NCBI RefSeq assembly: GCF_019649055.1 | Contig: NW_026570300.1 | Coordinates: forward strand, 434,001-498,000 | Source of the DNA: Paramacrobiotus metropolitanus | Lineage: Eukaryota > Tardigrada > Eutardigrada > Parachela > Macrobiotidae | Direction: 5' to 3' | Length of the DNA: 64,000 bases | Shown here: positions 9,023 through 19,800 of the stretch, piece after piece | How the letters are laid out: the number at the start of each line of letters is the position of its first letter | Numbering within the stretch: position 1 is the stretch's first letter | The notes under the pieces: model-generated | The model's input: only the letters and a program-made list of their open reading frames with translations | Told to the model about the DNA's origin: nothing | Databases searched by the model: none | Program-made: the position numbers and the translations under genes

Positions 9023-12000
9023 ACTTGCTGTTCACCTGAGTTCGTAATACTGAAAACTTCTTCCTCAAAAATTCTGCCATTATTTTGTCCGCGAAAGTTC
9101 GGATTACTCACGCTTACCGGTTCATCATTATGACCAAGTAATTTATCATATCGCTTACGAACATCCGCTAATTCTGAATCCCTTACACTACGATTTACTG
9201 CCGTATCGTTCGTAACTTCTCTCTGCTGGGCGGTGGATTGAGATACACCCCCGCAAACTTGCTTACCGCCACCTGCTTGCTGATTATTACTCAACTGAGA
9301 TTCCGAATTATCTACGTCTGCGTAACAAATCGAATCTGAAACTCTCGGCCATTTTCTCACCGCGTAATCCATCTCCATCTGACAAATATCGACTGGTGCA
9401 CCGATGTACACATTATGCGCTGTTTTGTACGGAAGAAATTCTGCATACGGCGCGAAACCCAACATGTTTGCCTGCATTAAAGCCGGAATCGACTTACCAT
9501 AATACGTATGCACTGGAGCTAACTCAACGAAATTATGCTCTCTGACAATCTCATCCATGTCGCAAGTCTTCCTTAACGCATTCTCATGAAGTTTTGCTAA
9601 CGAATTCTGACGAATCATACGCCAAGTCATAGAACTGAAGTCCAAAATAAAAGGCTTCGTGACGAAAAAGTCCATTCCCAAAATAATATGATCGCGATCA
9701 CAGTTTGTGCTTACCAAACACGTATGCTCAAATGCCGTACCAAATTCATGAATAGTAATTAAAGTCGACAAAGGTTCAACTGCGTGCTGACCATTATACG
9801 CCGTATTAACCAACATACCCTTAACATGACTCGGACATTGAAAAATATGCAAATCTAACTTCTTCGCTAACCGAAAAGGAATTATCGAGATACTTGAACC
9901 TGTGTCGATCATGACCTTCACCTGCTTGTAATTCACATCAATCGTACAATACCACGCCTGCGCGTCTAACGTCGGCTTATGAATTACCAATTCTGACGCT
10001 GGATACTTCGACATATCGATAACTTCCGTCGTATTACACTGCGCTGGTTTCTTCTGCCATACATACTCAAATTCAATCACATTTACCTGCGCACCATAAC
10101 GTCGCAACATTTCTATGGTAGGTTCAATCAGACGAGGATACGCTAAGGGTCGCTGACATGCTGACGCTGCATGCAAATCATGACACTTATAGCAAATTTC
10201 CCTACCATTCGACAATCTCCACTTGTCTCTCTGAATTTGACTCTCATTAAACTGACCACTATTCTGCTGCTGATCATTTCGAATATCATTCGAAAAATTT
10301 CCGCCATTATTTCCGAAATTACTACCACCGTTACCGAAATTATTATTACCGTTAAACCGAGGACGAAAATTTCCATTACCATTATTCCCATTAAAACCGC
10401 CGCGATTAAAATTATTACCGTTCTGAAATCTCGGTCTAAAATTATTCTGTCCGCGAAAATTATTCATAGGCGCCATTTGCCTAAAATTACCCTGATTCTG
10501 AAAATTCTGTGAATTCATCATATTCTGATTATTCTGCAAAGGCTGAAAATTTTGAACTGGCTGACCGCTATTTACCGGAGCCATCGCCATACTACCTGGC
10601 TGTTGCGCTATCTGAACGAAAGACTGCTGATCTGACATCTGCACTGGATTCGACATCTGAACTGGATTCGACATCTGTACTGGAGCATACACTGGTTGCT
10701 GTACTGAAGACAACACAGGCTGCTGCAAAACTACCGGATTCTGATAGACTGGTGGGACCATCTGAACAGGCTGACCACTCCAGTTACCGCCATTATTATT
10801 ACCGAAATTACCATACTGACGTGCATAATTACCACGCCCTGAATACTGACCACGGAAGGAATTACCTCTCGCTGAATAATTACCGCGACTTCCATAATTA
10901 CCACGGCCACCTCTGAAAGTGCCGCTAAATCCGCTGAAACCATTGTTACCGCCTGCACTTACGCGCTGAGTTTCAGGAGACTTTTTCTCACCACCGAGAA
11001 TATTCTGAAGTTTTTCCAACTCTCTCATGTGCTTAATTAATTCGTACGGATCAGTAATATTCATGATAAATAAATGCCTGTACCAATCTGGCTTATTACT
11101 TTTCAAGCCTTCAAGCAAAGTGCTAGTTTTCTCAATGTCACCTAATTCCAAGTCATTAAACCACTTAATAAAACTATCCGCATAGTTATCAACTGTATCT
11201 TCGTCTCGAAAAATTCTTGCCGTCATTTCCCTACGTATATCTGCCGGAGACGTCGCAATATTAAAATGTTCAAGAATTTCTTTCTTATAAAAATTTTCCC
11301 AATCGCGATTTGGTTTATCACGAAGTAAACCTTGAAACCATAATACTGCGTTACCTTTCAATGCACCGACAACTTGTCTGCACGTATCATTGTCACTCCA
11401 TCCATTCGACAATCGACACTGATCAACTTGCGTGAGCCAATGTTCAATCGAACCTGACTTCCGCTTACCTTCGTACGGTTGTAATTTCATCACATTACTC
11501 GGCTTGCTGGAGTTTGCATTCTTCATCGCCTCCGCCATAATTTTAATCACACCAAGCCAATCTGGATTCGCATTCTGCTGTGCAGCAAAACCACCTGCCG
11601 GCGCTGCATTCACGTCTTCCATATCAACATTACCGTCATCATCGATACCGTTATTTACCGGTATTTCAGGATTTATTAAAGGAATATGCCCTACATTAAC
11701 CGCCTGCGTATGCCGCCTATCTTGCGACTGATGCCTAACACGAGATGCTGCCGAACGAGGCTGATCTGATCTCGGTTCGTTTAACTGACCACTGTCATTA
11801 CGCGAAATTAAGGGAACTCGGAGAGAGTTTTCACCCCCGCAAACTTGATTGCTGCTGCTACCGACTGAATTACCCGCGTTAAACTGACTGCTTCCGCTAC
11901 CATGATTATTCACGTTACCGCTCGGTACAAAACCCTGAGAATGACCTGACCCGAAATTACCCGTACCTACACGAACTTCAGGTTCAAAATTCCACTCTCT

Positions 12001-13848
12001 TTCATGCGAAATCTGATTACCTTTCAATTCTTCTGCTTCAACTCGCAATTTTTCCATACGCTGCATTAAATCAAGAATTTCGGAATCTTTACCGTCAATT
12101 CTGACACCAACTGAATGAATTAATTTCTCTTTCTCTTCAAGCGTTGCATTAAGCTTGCGTTCCCTACTCAAGGCTGATTTCAAATCTTTTTCCGCAACAA
12201 TTTTCGCATTACATTCCAATTTACAATTAACTTTTAACTGCTCAATTTCCAAAAGCAATTTCTTCTCATTTTCTTTGAAAACAGCTAAAGCCTGCAAATT
12301 ACTCGAACCAAGCGATTTTGACGCTTCTGCCTTAACTTTCTGCAAATGTTCATTTACTGACCGCAACTGAGCACTAAGCTCCTGATTTTCCAAAATTAAT
12401 TTCGACGACTGAGAATCTTCCTCCTCAAGATCGCGAATACGTTTTTCATTCACCTGACACTTACTCGAAAGTGCACGAACATTTTTCTCATGTTCTGCAT
12501 TACTTGCCTGAACTGCCGTTAACTGCTGCCTTAGAGCCGAAATATCACCGTGTAATTTATTTTTCAGTTTATCGTCTTTAGACAAAATTTCATTCAACCG
12601 ATCAATTTCACTGCTATTTTGCAATTGCCTAAGACACAATGCAACATAATTTTTCGTACACCGAATCATAGTACCCAATGAATCACGAGTGACTGCTAAT
12701 GCCTCTTGCTCCGATTTTGAAGCTTTCAACTTAGCGTCAACCTCACTTACTTCTTGCGCAAATTCCTGATTTAAAGGATCAAAATCATTTTCAAAAATGA
12801 AATGCCGCAAATCTGATTGAAGAGGATGCAAAAGGTTATTCACATTTTCATCAAAAGGAATATCTTCATCCAACAACGACTTTTCACAATTAAACGCCGT
12901 ATTATTTTCATCGTCTGAATTTTCAGAAAAAGGAGTTCCTTCTCTCATCGTAATATTACCAAGGAAATTACTGCCAACCGTACTATTATTCTGATCATTG
13001 CTCATAGCGATCACGCGTTCATCGCTTACTTGAGCCGCTGCACTACGTTCTCTCGCCATATTGGACGGAGTTACGAAATTCCTTACCGCTACTGAATTCA
13101 AATTGTCAACCGCATTTCCAACTACTTCTGCATTCTGCACATTTACCGACTGCCCTACTGAATGTGGATTTACCAGTTGCGACATCACCGATCTCCTCGG
13201 ATCCACCACTTGATCTGGATTTACCACTGACGGAGTTACCTGTTTCCCAGGATTAACCGTACCAACTGACTGACTTGACATCAACTGTATACTAGACAGA
13301 GTCATGCCATTTTTCTGTGCACTCGAAGCCGAACTATCTTCCAAGTCCAACAACGACTCACTTCCCCCATTCCCAGAATTCTCAATAATTACCGAGGCGT
13401 TTAACGGCCCATCTGACATAACTATGGTATCCCGAGATTTCTTACCAGTACCTGACTCCTTTCTTTGCTGCACTTCTGCCTCGTACGCAGTGACATTCAA
13501 GGTTGCCCATTCTTTCGCTGCTTTAAACTCTGCTTCTGACATATTCAAATAAGCTGACGGAATAGACCGTTCGTGCGAGAACCAAGTGCTATAGTAACTC
13601 GGAGCTCTTACCAACGTTGAATTTTTGTCTTCCCAGTCAACCCATTGTTGACTGCAATACGCGCTCTTTTTCTCCGGAGGTTCTAACCCTACTGCCCTAT
13701 ACATTAAGCCAAGGGGAACTTTCTTCGGAAACTGAAAACGAGTGTCAAACCCGCTTTCAACCGCTTTCGACTGCAATCTATCTGATTCGATTTTTCTCAA
13801 TGGCCAAAAGCCATCTCGTTTCACAGTTAATTCTGCTAGTTCTGACAT
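8761..13848 (-). CDS. gag: Gag-protease polyprotein, unusually long (1695 codons)
   Basis: Starts MSELAELTVKRDGFWP. Rough domains: N-terminal region 1-360 of low complexity with Ser/Asn/Val; a long heptad-rich coiled coil about 365-620; a Ser/Asn/Gly linker; a retrotransposon Gag capsid-like region about 787-950 (SIEHWLTQVDQC, AVLWFQGLL); an RGG- and Asn/Gly-rich segment about 975-1200; a zinc knuckle near 1219 with CYKCHDLHAASAC spacing (CX2CX3HX4C, one residue short of the usual CX2CX4HX4C); and a retropepsin active site VMIDTGSSISIIP near 1314. The last 90 or so codons after the repeated QVCGG motifs look like out-of-frame translation, which suggests a frame loss near 9015. Typical Ty3/gypsy Gags are far shorter. 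Confidence 0.9.
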   Translation of the reverse strand: MSELAELTVKRDGFWPLRKIESDRLQSKAVESGFDTRFQFPKKVPLGLMYRAVGLEPPEKKSAYCSQQWVDWEDKNSTLVRAPSYYSTWFSHERSIPSAYLNMSEAEFKAAKEWATLNVTAYEAEVQQRKESGTGKKSRDTIVMSDGPLNASVIIENSGNGGSESLLDLEDSSASSAQKNGMTLSSIQLMSSQSVGTVNPGKQVTPSVVNPDQVVDPRRSVMSQLVNPHSVGQSVNVQNAEVVGNAVDNLNSVAVRNFVTPSNMARERSAAAQVSDERVIAMSNDQNNSTVGSNFLGNITMREGTPFSENSDDENNTAFNCEKSLLDEDIPFDENVNNLLHPLQSDLRHFIFENDFDPLNQEFAQEVSEVDAKLKASKSEQEALAVTRDSLGTMIRCTKNYVALCLRQLQNSSEIDRLNEILSKDDKLKNKLHGDISALRQQLTAVQASNAEHEKNVRALSSKCQVNEKRIRDLEEEDSQSSKLILENQELSAQLRSVNEHLQKVKAEASKSLGSSNLQALAVFKENEKKLLLEIEQLKVNCKLECNAKIVAEKDLKSALSRERKLNATLEEKEKLIHSVGVRIDGKDSEILDLMQRMEKLRVEAEELKGNQISHEREWNFEPEVRVGTGNFGSGHSQGFVPSGNVNNHGSGSSQFNAGNSVGSSSNQVCGGENSLRVPLISRNDSGQLNEPRSDQPRSAASRVRHQSQDRRHTQAVNVGHIPLINPEIPVNNGIDDDGNVDMEDVNAAPAGGFAAQQNANPDWLGVIKIMAEAMKNANSSKPSNVMKLQPYEGKRKSGSIEHWLTQVDQCRLSNGWSDNDTCRQVVGALKGNAVLWFQGLLRDKPNRDWENFYKKEILEHFNIATSPADIRREMTARIFRDEDTVDNYADSFIKWFNDLELGDIEKTSTLLEGLKSNKPDWYRHLFIMNITDPYELIKHMRELEKLQNILGGEKKSPETQRVSAGGNNGFSGFSGTFRGGRGNYGSRGNYSARGNSFRGQYSGRGNYARQYGNFGNNNGGNWSGQPVQMVPPVYQNPVVLQQPVLSSVQQPVYAPVQMSNPVQMSNPVQMSDQQSFVQIAQQPGSMAMAPVNSGQPVQNFQPLQNNQNMMNSQNFQNQGNFRQMAPMNNFRGQNNFRPRFQNGNNFNRGGFNGNNGNGNFRPRFNGNNNFGNGGSNFGNNGGNFSNDIRNDQQQNSGQFNESQIQRDKWRLSNGREICYKCHDLHAASACQRPLAYPRLIEPTIEMLRRYGAQVNVIEFEYVWQKKPAQCNTTEVIDMSKYPASELVIHKPTLDAQAWYCTIDVNYKQVKVMIDTGSSISIIPFRLAKKLDLHIFQCPSHVKGMLVNTAYNGQHAVEPLSTLITIHEFGTAFEHTCLVSTNCDRDHIILGMDFFVTKPFILDFSSMTWRMIRQNSLAKLHENALRKTCDMDEIVREHNFVELAPVHTYYGKSIPALMQANMLGFAPYAEFLPYKTAHNVYIGAPVDICQMEMDYAVRKWPRVSDSICYADVDNSESQLSNNQQAGGGKQVCGGVSQSTAQQREVTNDTAVNRSVRDSELADVRKRYDKLLGHNDEPVSVSNPNFRGQNNGRIFEEEVFSITNSGEQQVCGVCLQQVQVCGVKISVRTYAVMLRMCVVMRSHPPKPFRIILRIRVLCSDVLFLIRIWLNVISILWREELISQQLMATKRLITVNL

Positions 13849-14877
13849 TTTGTTTGCAATGCAACCGCGACTAACCTTACCAATTACAACTGGATTCAGA
13901 AAGTGAAAGTTACACTGTTCCCGTTGATTGACAAATCAACCAACTCGTATGACCCACGGCTCTTGACAGAGATGCACATACGCTACTCAAAGCTGTGACT
14001 CCTGACAACACCGTTTCGTTAGGACGACGCTAACTCAATACCAACCTCCGCGGTGCCGAAACAACACGTCCGAAAATCTCGTTGTTACAGCACGCATTCA
14101 AGCATGCGTAACCAACTCGTATTTATCTCGTTGCTACAACACGCACTCAAGCGTAAGTAAGCAACTCGTATTTACAGCTGACCTTTAAGGTTTCAACTGT
14201 TATTTCGTATTTTTACCCGCTAATTACGACACTGTGACTGATTTCCAGTTAACAGTGACACTGCGTTTCGCAACAAGAGACAGCTATATCTGCTCTGTTG
14301 ATTACCGAAAATTTTCCAAAATCGTAGTACGATGGCTACTCCGCTAACTCGGATACGCCATATTTACAAAAATTCGACATTTTGACGAAGATTCAATATT
14401 AAAGAACGGCTAAAAATACACTGCGAATTTTCGCACGTTTGACTTACAATTCCACTCAGCTAATCCTGCTGGTTCTGCCGTTCAGATTCACTTAGTCTTT
14501 CTGGCTTGCCCGGTTCAGAAAAGAAAAATAAAATGAAAGGAAATTTTGACCTCGAATGGTCTTACGGTGCTTTTTCAATCATAGACACGTAAAGTGCCGC
14601 ATACACGAACAGTTTTCAAGTGCCTATACTGTTCTCAGTCCGTATTGTCACCCAAAATATATATCGCTAAGTGCGAATCAATCTATACATCAATCAAACC
14701 GGGGGACTCGGTTACCCTAGGTCAGAACTGGAACGCAGACCTCCTGCACCACACTAGTGGCTCCTAACGGACTTTCTTAAATGTGGGCTCTCTCGAGTTG
14801 ACCACCAACCATCCTGCACCATCAATTTAATTGTACTATCAAATTAAATTAAACTTTCTGCTCCATCGGGAAAGTTT
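13849..14877 (-). other. Retroelement 5' leader with a 49-bp tandem duplication
   Basis: About 1 kb lies between the primer-binding site and the gag ATG. A roughly 49-bp unit starting TCTCGTTG occurs twice in tandem at 14077-14125 and 14126-14174. An AT-rich inverted repeat lies near 14820-14855. The leader would hold packaging and translation signals; nothing specific was recognised. Confidence 0.6.
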
Positions 14878-14895
14878 GAACCACGGTGGGCGCCA
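14878..14895 (-). promoter_or_regulatory. tRNA primer-binding site
   Basis: On the minus strand, TGGCGCCCACCGTGG follows directly after an LTR end of GCACGACA. PBSs complementary to a tRNA 3' end start with TGG because of the CCA tail. The primer tRNA was not identified. Confidence 0.75.
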
Positions 14896-15858
14896 TGTCG
14901 TGCAATATAATTGAAAGACGTTGTCAGATCTTCCTATACCACTTCCCAGACCACGACCAGTCGGAGGAATAGAGCGACTCTTAATCTCAACTTCTTATGT
15001 ATTTCATGGAGCGAAAGTTCAAGGATGTTGATGTACAAGTATGAGATGATATGCAAGGAGGAAGAAGAGGATCCGGAACTCGAAAGCCTGCTGAAAGAGA
15101 AGACACGAAAGGAAACACAAGGGATGCGTGAAGTTATACGTTACCTGTCCGACGCTAGATGGTAGCTGAAGCGTATGAGAAATCCATCAACCTGGCGCTA
15201 CAGGGCATGAAGATCGAAGGGACCGAAAGGTCAAGGCAAACAAGTGGGATCAAGTGGGTAGCCTGTTACGTCACGAGACTATCCGAAGATGATAATGCAC
15301 GTCGACGAAGTAGAGGAATGACCCCTGACAATAGGTGAAAGGTCACCCAGAGGTCAGTTTGAACAGCCTCACTTGGAAAGAGAAGACCAGAGCAAAAGCC
15401 TGAAGTTAATCAGATCGAGTAACAAGACTCTACTTTTGTTGGGATTACAACTCTTGACATTTCTGTGGGCGACGAGCGCCTTATATAGCCCTGGGCACTC
15501 GCAGGTGCTGGCTCTTCGTACGCGCAGGTACGGGTCTGAGAACAATAGGGATTTAGAACCTAACCAATAAGAGACATCTGAGGACACGTGGACTAATCAC
15601 ACGGCTGCATCACTACACGTGGACTAATGAGAACATCAGGTCAACTAATACACTAGAACAATAGGTTGAGCTACGTCATCGAAGCGCGGTCACGTCGAAA
15701 TGGCAAGTCGCGGTCAAAGTTCTCTGCTGGGGATTTCTAAGAAGTCGACGTAGAGACTCGGGGTCATGACTCGCGTAGAAGATGTAGTAAAGCCTAAGCC
15801 TTAGTTGTAAGGGTAGAAGTAGTAAAGTAGTACCGATGTGTACTAAGGGACGCCAGTA
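14896..15858 (-). repeat. 5' LTR (inner edge firm, outer edge tentative)
   Basis: The inner edge is set by the PBS: the LTR ends ...GCACGACA on the minus strand, the usual CA terminus. A TATATAA box in minus orientation at 15481-15487 divides U3 from R/U5. The outer edge is placed where the minus strand reads TGTACTGG (15858), a plausible TG terminus, but without the second LTR it cannot be confirmed. No coding sequence was recognised in it. Confidence 0.5.
15481..15487 (-). promoter_or_regulatory. TATA box of the LTR promoter
   Basis: GGGCTATATAAGGC on the minus strand lies inside the LTR, facing the gag-pol genes. A reversed CCAAT (ATTGG) is about 80 bp upstream in that orientation. Both fit a pol II LTR promoter. 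Confidence 0.6.
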
Positions 15859-16855
15859 CACGTCAACGCTTTAAACTTTTTGCGTTTAACGCATTTGCTC
15901 TTCTATGGAGCAGTTTGCCGTAGACTTCTATTTTAAACGCAAAGCACTTAGATCGTCAACATCTCGCTTAAACCAGGAAACTTTTTTGTCAGCGTTTCAT
16001 TTTCAAACTTGAAATTTTTTTAAAAATGAACCTCACAACGTTAGCGAAAAGCCAAACCTGCAAGCAGTTCTCAGTTTACGGTAGAGATGCGTTCAGACTG
16101 CAGAGCATACTTCTAGCATGGCTTTTTAAACTGGTACCAAACTCCCGATCTTTCCACACTGATTTTCTTAAGTATTGCACTCGTCGTACAAAGGTACAGC
16201 CCTATCACGAACGGTATAAGCGTCCGCCGGGCTGTACCTGAGCTAATATCTGATGTACCTACGCTGCTTCTAGCGGGGAAAGTGTGCATGGCCCCGCTTC
16301 AACTCGTAGTCATACGCTTTACGCAGCACAACATTAACGGCATTAAAAGCGGCATATTATAACATAATAACAGGCATCTTTAGTTCGTCTTTGACTCTTT
16401 GGCGTCTTTGCTCACGAAAGTTTAGCTAGTTTACTACCAAGTTTCGTTTAGTTTAGTTTAGTCTTTGTTTCAGTTTGTGTTTTGCAAGTGGATTTTTTTT
16501 TATTCAGTAGGAATTTTACGGTACACTAGGCAAGGAAATTTCAGTTTTCTTCGCATTCGCTTCCCGAGGGAACACAACGAGGAACCGTGGTGATTAAGGC
16601 TTAACGCCACGGGCCAGAGAAAATCTACTTTTAGCTGCTGTCATATGAATGTACAAAAGGTTCTCCAGCTGTGGCATTTTCGAAATATTGTTGTTTATCG
16701 CTTCCACTTGATTTTGGCCACACTGACAGGCTCTTTGCATGTCCTAACAGTCCCTGGCAATTTTATACGGAGTGCACTAACGCAGTGCAAAGACACCCTT
16801 CTAGTTTCCATCGTCGGCTGTTTGCGTTGGTACTTCATTGTATTCTGTCTGCAAA
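15859..16855. other. Spacer and probable 5' region of the glycogenin gene
   Basis: No ORF of note. A hairpin lies at 16193-16238, with 10-bp arms GGTACAGCCC and GGGCTGTACC. A GTTTAGTTTAG run occurs near 16446-16465. The last few hundred bases should hold the promoter and 5' UTR of the gene that starts at 16856; no TATA box was recognised. Confidence 0.5.
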
Positions 16856-19800
16856 ATGAGTTCAGGTAAGTTTGTCATTGCCGTTTCGTACCGTAAACTG
16901 ATTTTGGCACGAAAGATGCAGACAGCAACAGCCAAGCGCTTGAACCCGCATTGGTAACGTGGTGGCGCTTCTGCCTTTGTTCCGTGTCTTGTAAATTACG
17001 GGGCGGAAATCCTGGACATAGACAGGAAAGCTAAGTATTTCGGAAATCGGAATCCGGTTTGACAGGACTCGCTTTTGCAGGGCAAGCATTTTTGTAATCT
17101 TGATTACGATGGTGTTATGAATATATTTGCACGATTAGGCTGCGATGAACAGCCATTAAATTAATGAAGTCGATTGCCTCAACCGTGTATGCATCCTGGG
17201 CGGCTGGACAAACCAGCCCGTAATGTTACAAATTGGTCGCATCCACGGATTTTAAACAGATTTTCTCCATAGACTGGTATGCTAACAGATGCCTGTGCTT
17301 TCTTGATTTGAATGAAACTACAAGTCATATACCAAACGGCAGAAAATTAATTTTCACGATTTTTGACACCAAACAAGTTGCAGTTTATGGCGTGAAAGAC
17401 AAGTTACAGCTGTTTGAAGTTTCTCGTAGACACAGCATAGAATCGCCGCGTGGGACCTTTGATCGTGAACTGTATGCTAAGTCTACGAGAAAACTAAAAT
17501 GGCTGTAACTTGTTTCATTTGCCACAAACCACAACTTCTTTGGTCTCAAAAATCGTGAAAGTTAATTTTCTGTCGTTTGGTATATGACTTGAACAGTTTC
17601 ATTTTCAAAATCAAGAATGACACGCATCTGAAGTTAGCATCCCAGTCTATGGAGAAAATCTGTTTAAAATCCGTGGATGCGACCAATTTCGTAACATTAG
17701 GGCTGGTTTGCCAGCCGCCCAGGATGGCATACACGGTTGAGGCAATCGACTGCCATTAATTTAGCCGGCTGTTCATCGCAACCTAATCGTGCAGGGTATG
17801 TTCACAGCACCCAAATGTCCTCGTACTGACGACTCATATGGACTGGGCGCGCTCGTTCTTGGTCATTCTTTGCGCGGTACTGGGACGACTCGAAAATTGG
17901 TCATCCTCATTACTCCAGACGTATCCGACGCTATGCGGTAAATTTTCTAGTTTTCGTTGTTCATAAAGGAGTCCTGTTCAATACTGATGGCAGACTGTGT
18001 CATTTGTAAATTGTGTGCATTTATTTTCGCGATAACAATTGTCAATTATGTATGCAGTATGCACACATTGCACAGTACGCATATCACATATGCATTGTAC
18101 GCCAGTATACGGACAAGTTTAACGATGGTTGCTTCGCTTGCTTGGATGATTTTCTGTCCACTTACTTTTCTGTCCAAGCGATCCACTTAAAACTCCATGC
18201 TTACATATTTTTGGAACCCATTTTTGCCATCTTAAATCGAAAATTTTGATGTAACCGTTAACTGTGTCTTGTTTTATCCAGCTTCTTACCATGTAGTTTA
18301 ATTCTGAACCTCATATTCTCGGTCTTGTGCCTAAATTTCTTTTTGCAGGCATAGATTGCAGAAAGTTTATGACGTAATTCAAGAGGTCAATGTCTTGGAT
18401 CCCAAGGATGCGGCCAACTTGGCGCTGCTGGCTCGGCCGGAACTTGCTTTCACTCTGACAAAACTCTATGCCTGGAATCTCACACAATTTCAGAAAGCAG
18501 TATTCATCAGTGCTGATTGTTTGGTGGGTTTGAATCGATTCCTTGAACAAACAGAGCGTTCACCACATTTTTTAAAAAAAGGGTGTTTGGCTAATGTTGT
18601 TTTATTAACAGGTGCTGCAGAATGTGGACAATCTTTTTGACCACGAAGAATTATCCGCAGTGACCTATGTTGGCTGGCCGGATTGTTTTAACACTGGTGT
18701 TTTCGTGTTTCGTCCGAATACTGACACATACACTCAGCTTATTCAGTTCGCACTGGAGAAGGGATCATTTGACGGTAAAATATGATACTGCTGCAGGAGC
18801 AACTTAAGGTCATTTCTGTGCGCCGGGAATTTTTCCGAAAAATTTTGTTTGTTCTGATTGCACTCGCTTTTTGCTTGCGGAAGTGCACAAACTTTATTTT
18901 AAGGGATTTGGCCCGGTATATATCACCAAATTTGCGTACATCCACGAGAACTTTCGCTGTCGCGCCCTACCAAACACTTTTCCGTTGCTTTATATTTTGC
19001 AGCCAAAGTTGTATGCATAGGCGTGAAATCCGTTTGAAAGCGCGCGACATCCGATTGAAAAGTTACGGGTGAATCAAAATTCGGATGTCGCGCGCGCAAA
19101 CGGGTTTCACGCCTACGCATACCAGTTTTTTGCCTACAGAATGTCATAAATCAATGCAAAAATAGTGTCTGGGAGTGCGCGACAGCGAAAGTTCCCGTGG
19201 ATGCACACGAATTTGGCGCTATGTATCGGACCAAATTCTTTGAAAGTGGCACATTCGTAGCAGGACATTCGCACGTTTGAAATTCTCATCATACTGTAGT
19301 TGACTTCAAAGTTCGAACTGACAATTGTGAGTAAATTTTAATGAGTTGTAAAAGTTATTTATAGTTGATTTTCGGCATTTTGGATTTGGAACATTAGTTT
19401 ACATACCTATCCAGGCTACGATCGGGATTCGTAATTTCCAACCAGTTGCATCTTCTATGGCATGTCTCGTGGTTTTCGTATATGCTCATTTTCGTGTATC
19501 CCCAATATATTTCGCAATTTCCCTGGCGGTCACAACAGCCGTTTGTCTGCGCTATGTTTACTCTTGACTGTTCTGCCCACGTATTCTTGGCTTGGTTATG
19601 TTTTTCGGTTTAAACCGCTATGTGGTATTTTTTGTTTGCGAATGGTTTTGTGTGAAAATGCTGTGCCGTCCAACAGGTGGGGACAAGGGCTTGTTGAATC
19701 AGTTTTTCCCGGACTGGAAACGACTTTCCTTTGTTTACAACATGGTCACTACAGCGATTGAGTCGCCGGCATTTAAACAGTATGTTCCACGCTTACGCAC

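Larger units (their letters stand above)
302..15858 (-). mobile_element. Ty3/gypsy-class LTR retroelement, 3' end not in window
   Basis: Read right to left, the minus strand shows a 5' LTR (inner edge at 14896), a primer-binding site, a 1 kb leader, Gag-protease, a middle ORF with an HHCC zinc finger, Pol in the order RT, RNase H, integrase, and then two further same-strand ORFs. The domain order RT-RNaseH-IN is the Ty3/gypsy (Metaviridae-type) order. No copy of the LTR occurs to the left, so the 3' LTR is either beyond the window or lost. The outer limits are therefore approximate, and membership of the two ORFs at 302-3356 is an inference from strand, spacing and style. The copy carries a frame change between Gag-protease and the middle ORF and a stop codon between the middle ORF and Pol. 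Confidence 0.85.

Noticed and set aside
17233-17759. Similar ORFs on both strands (91, 62 and 60 codons)
   Set aside because: Mirror images produced by the fold-back element in intron 1 of glycogenin.
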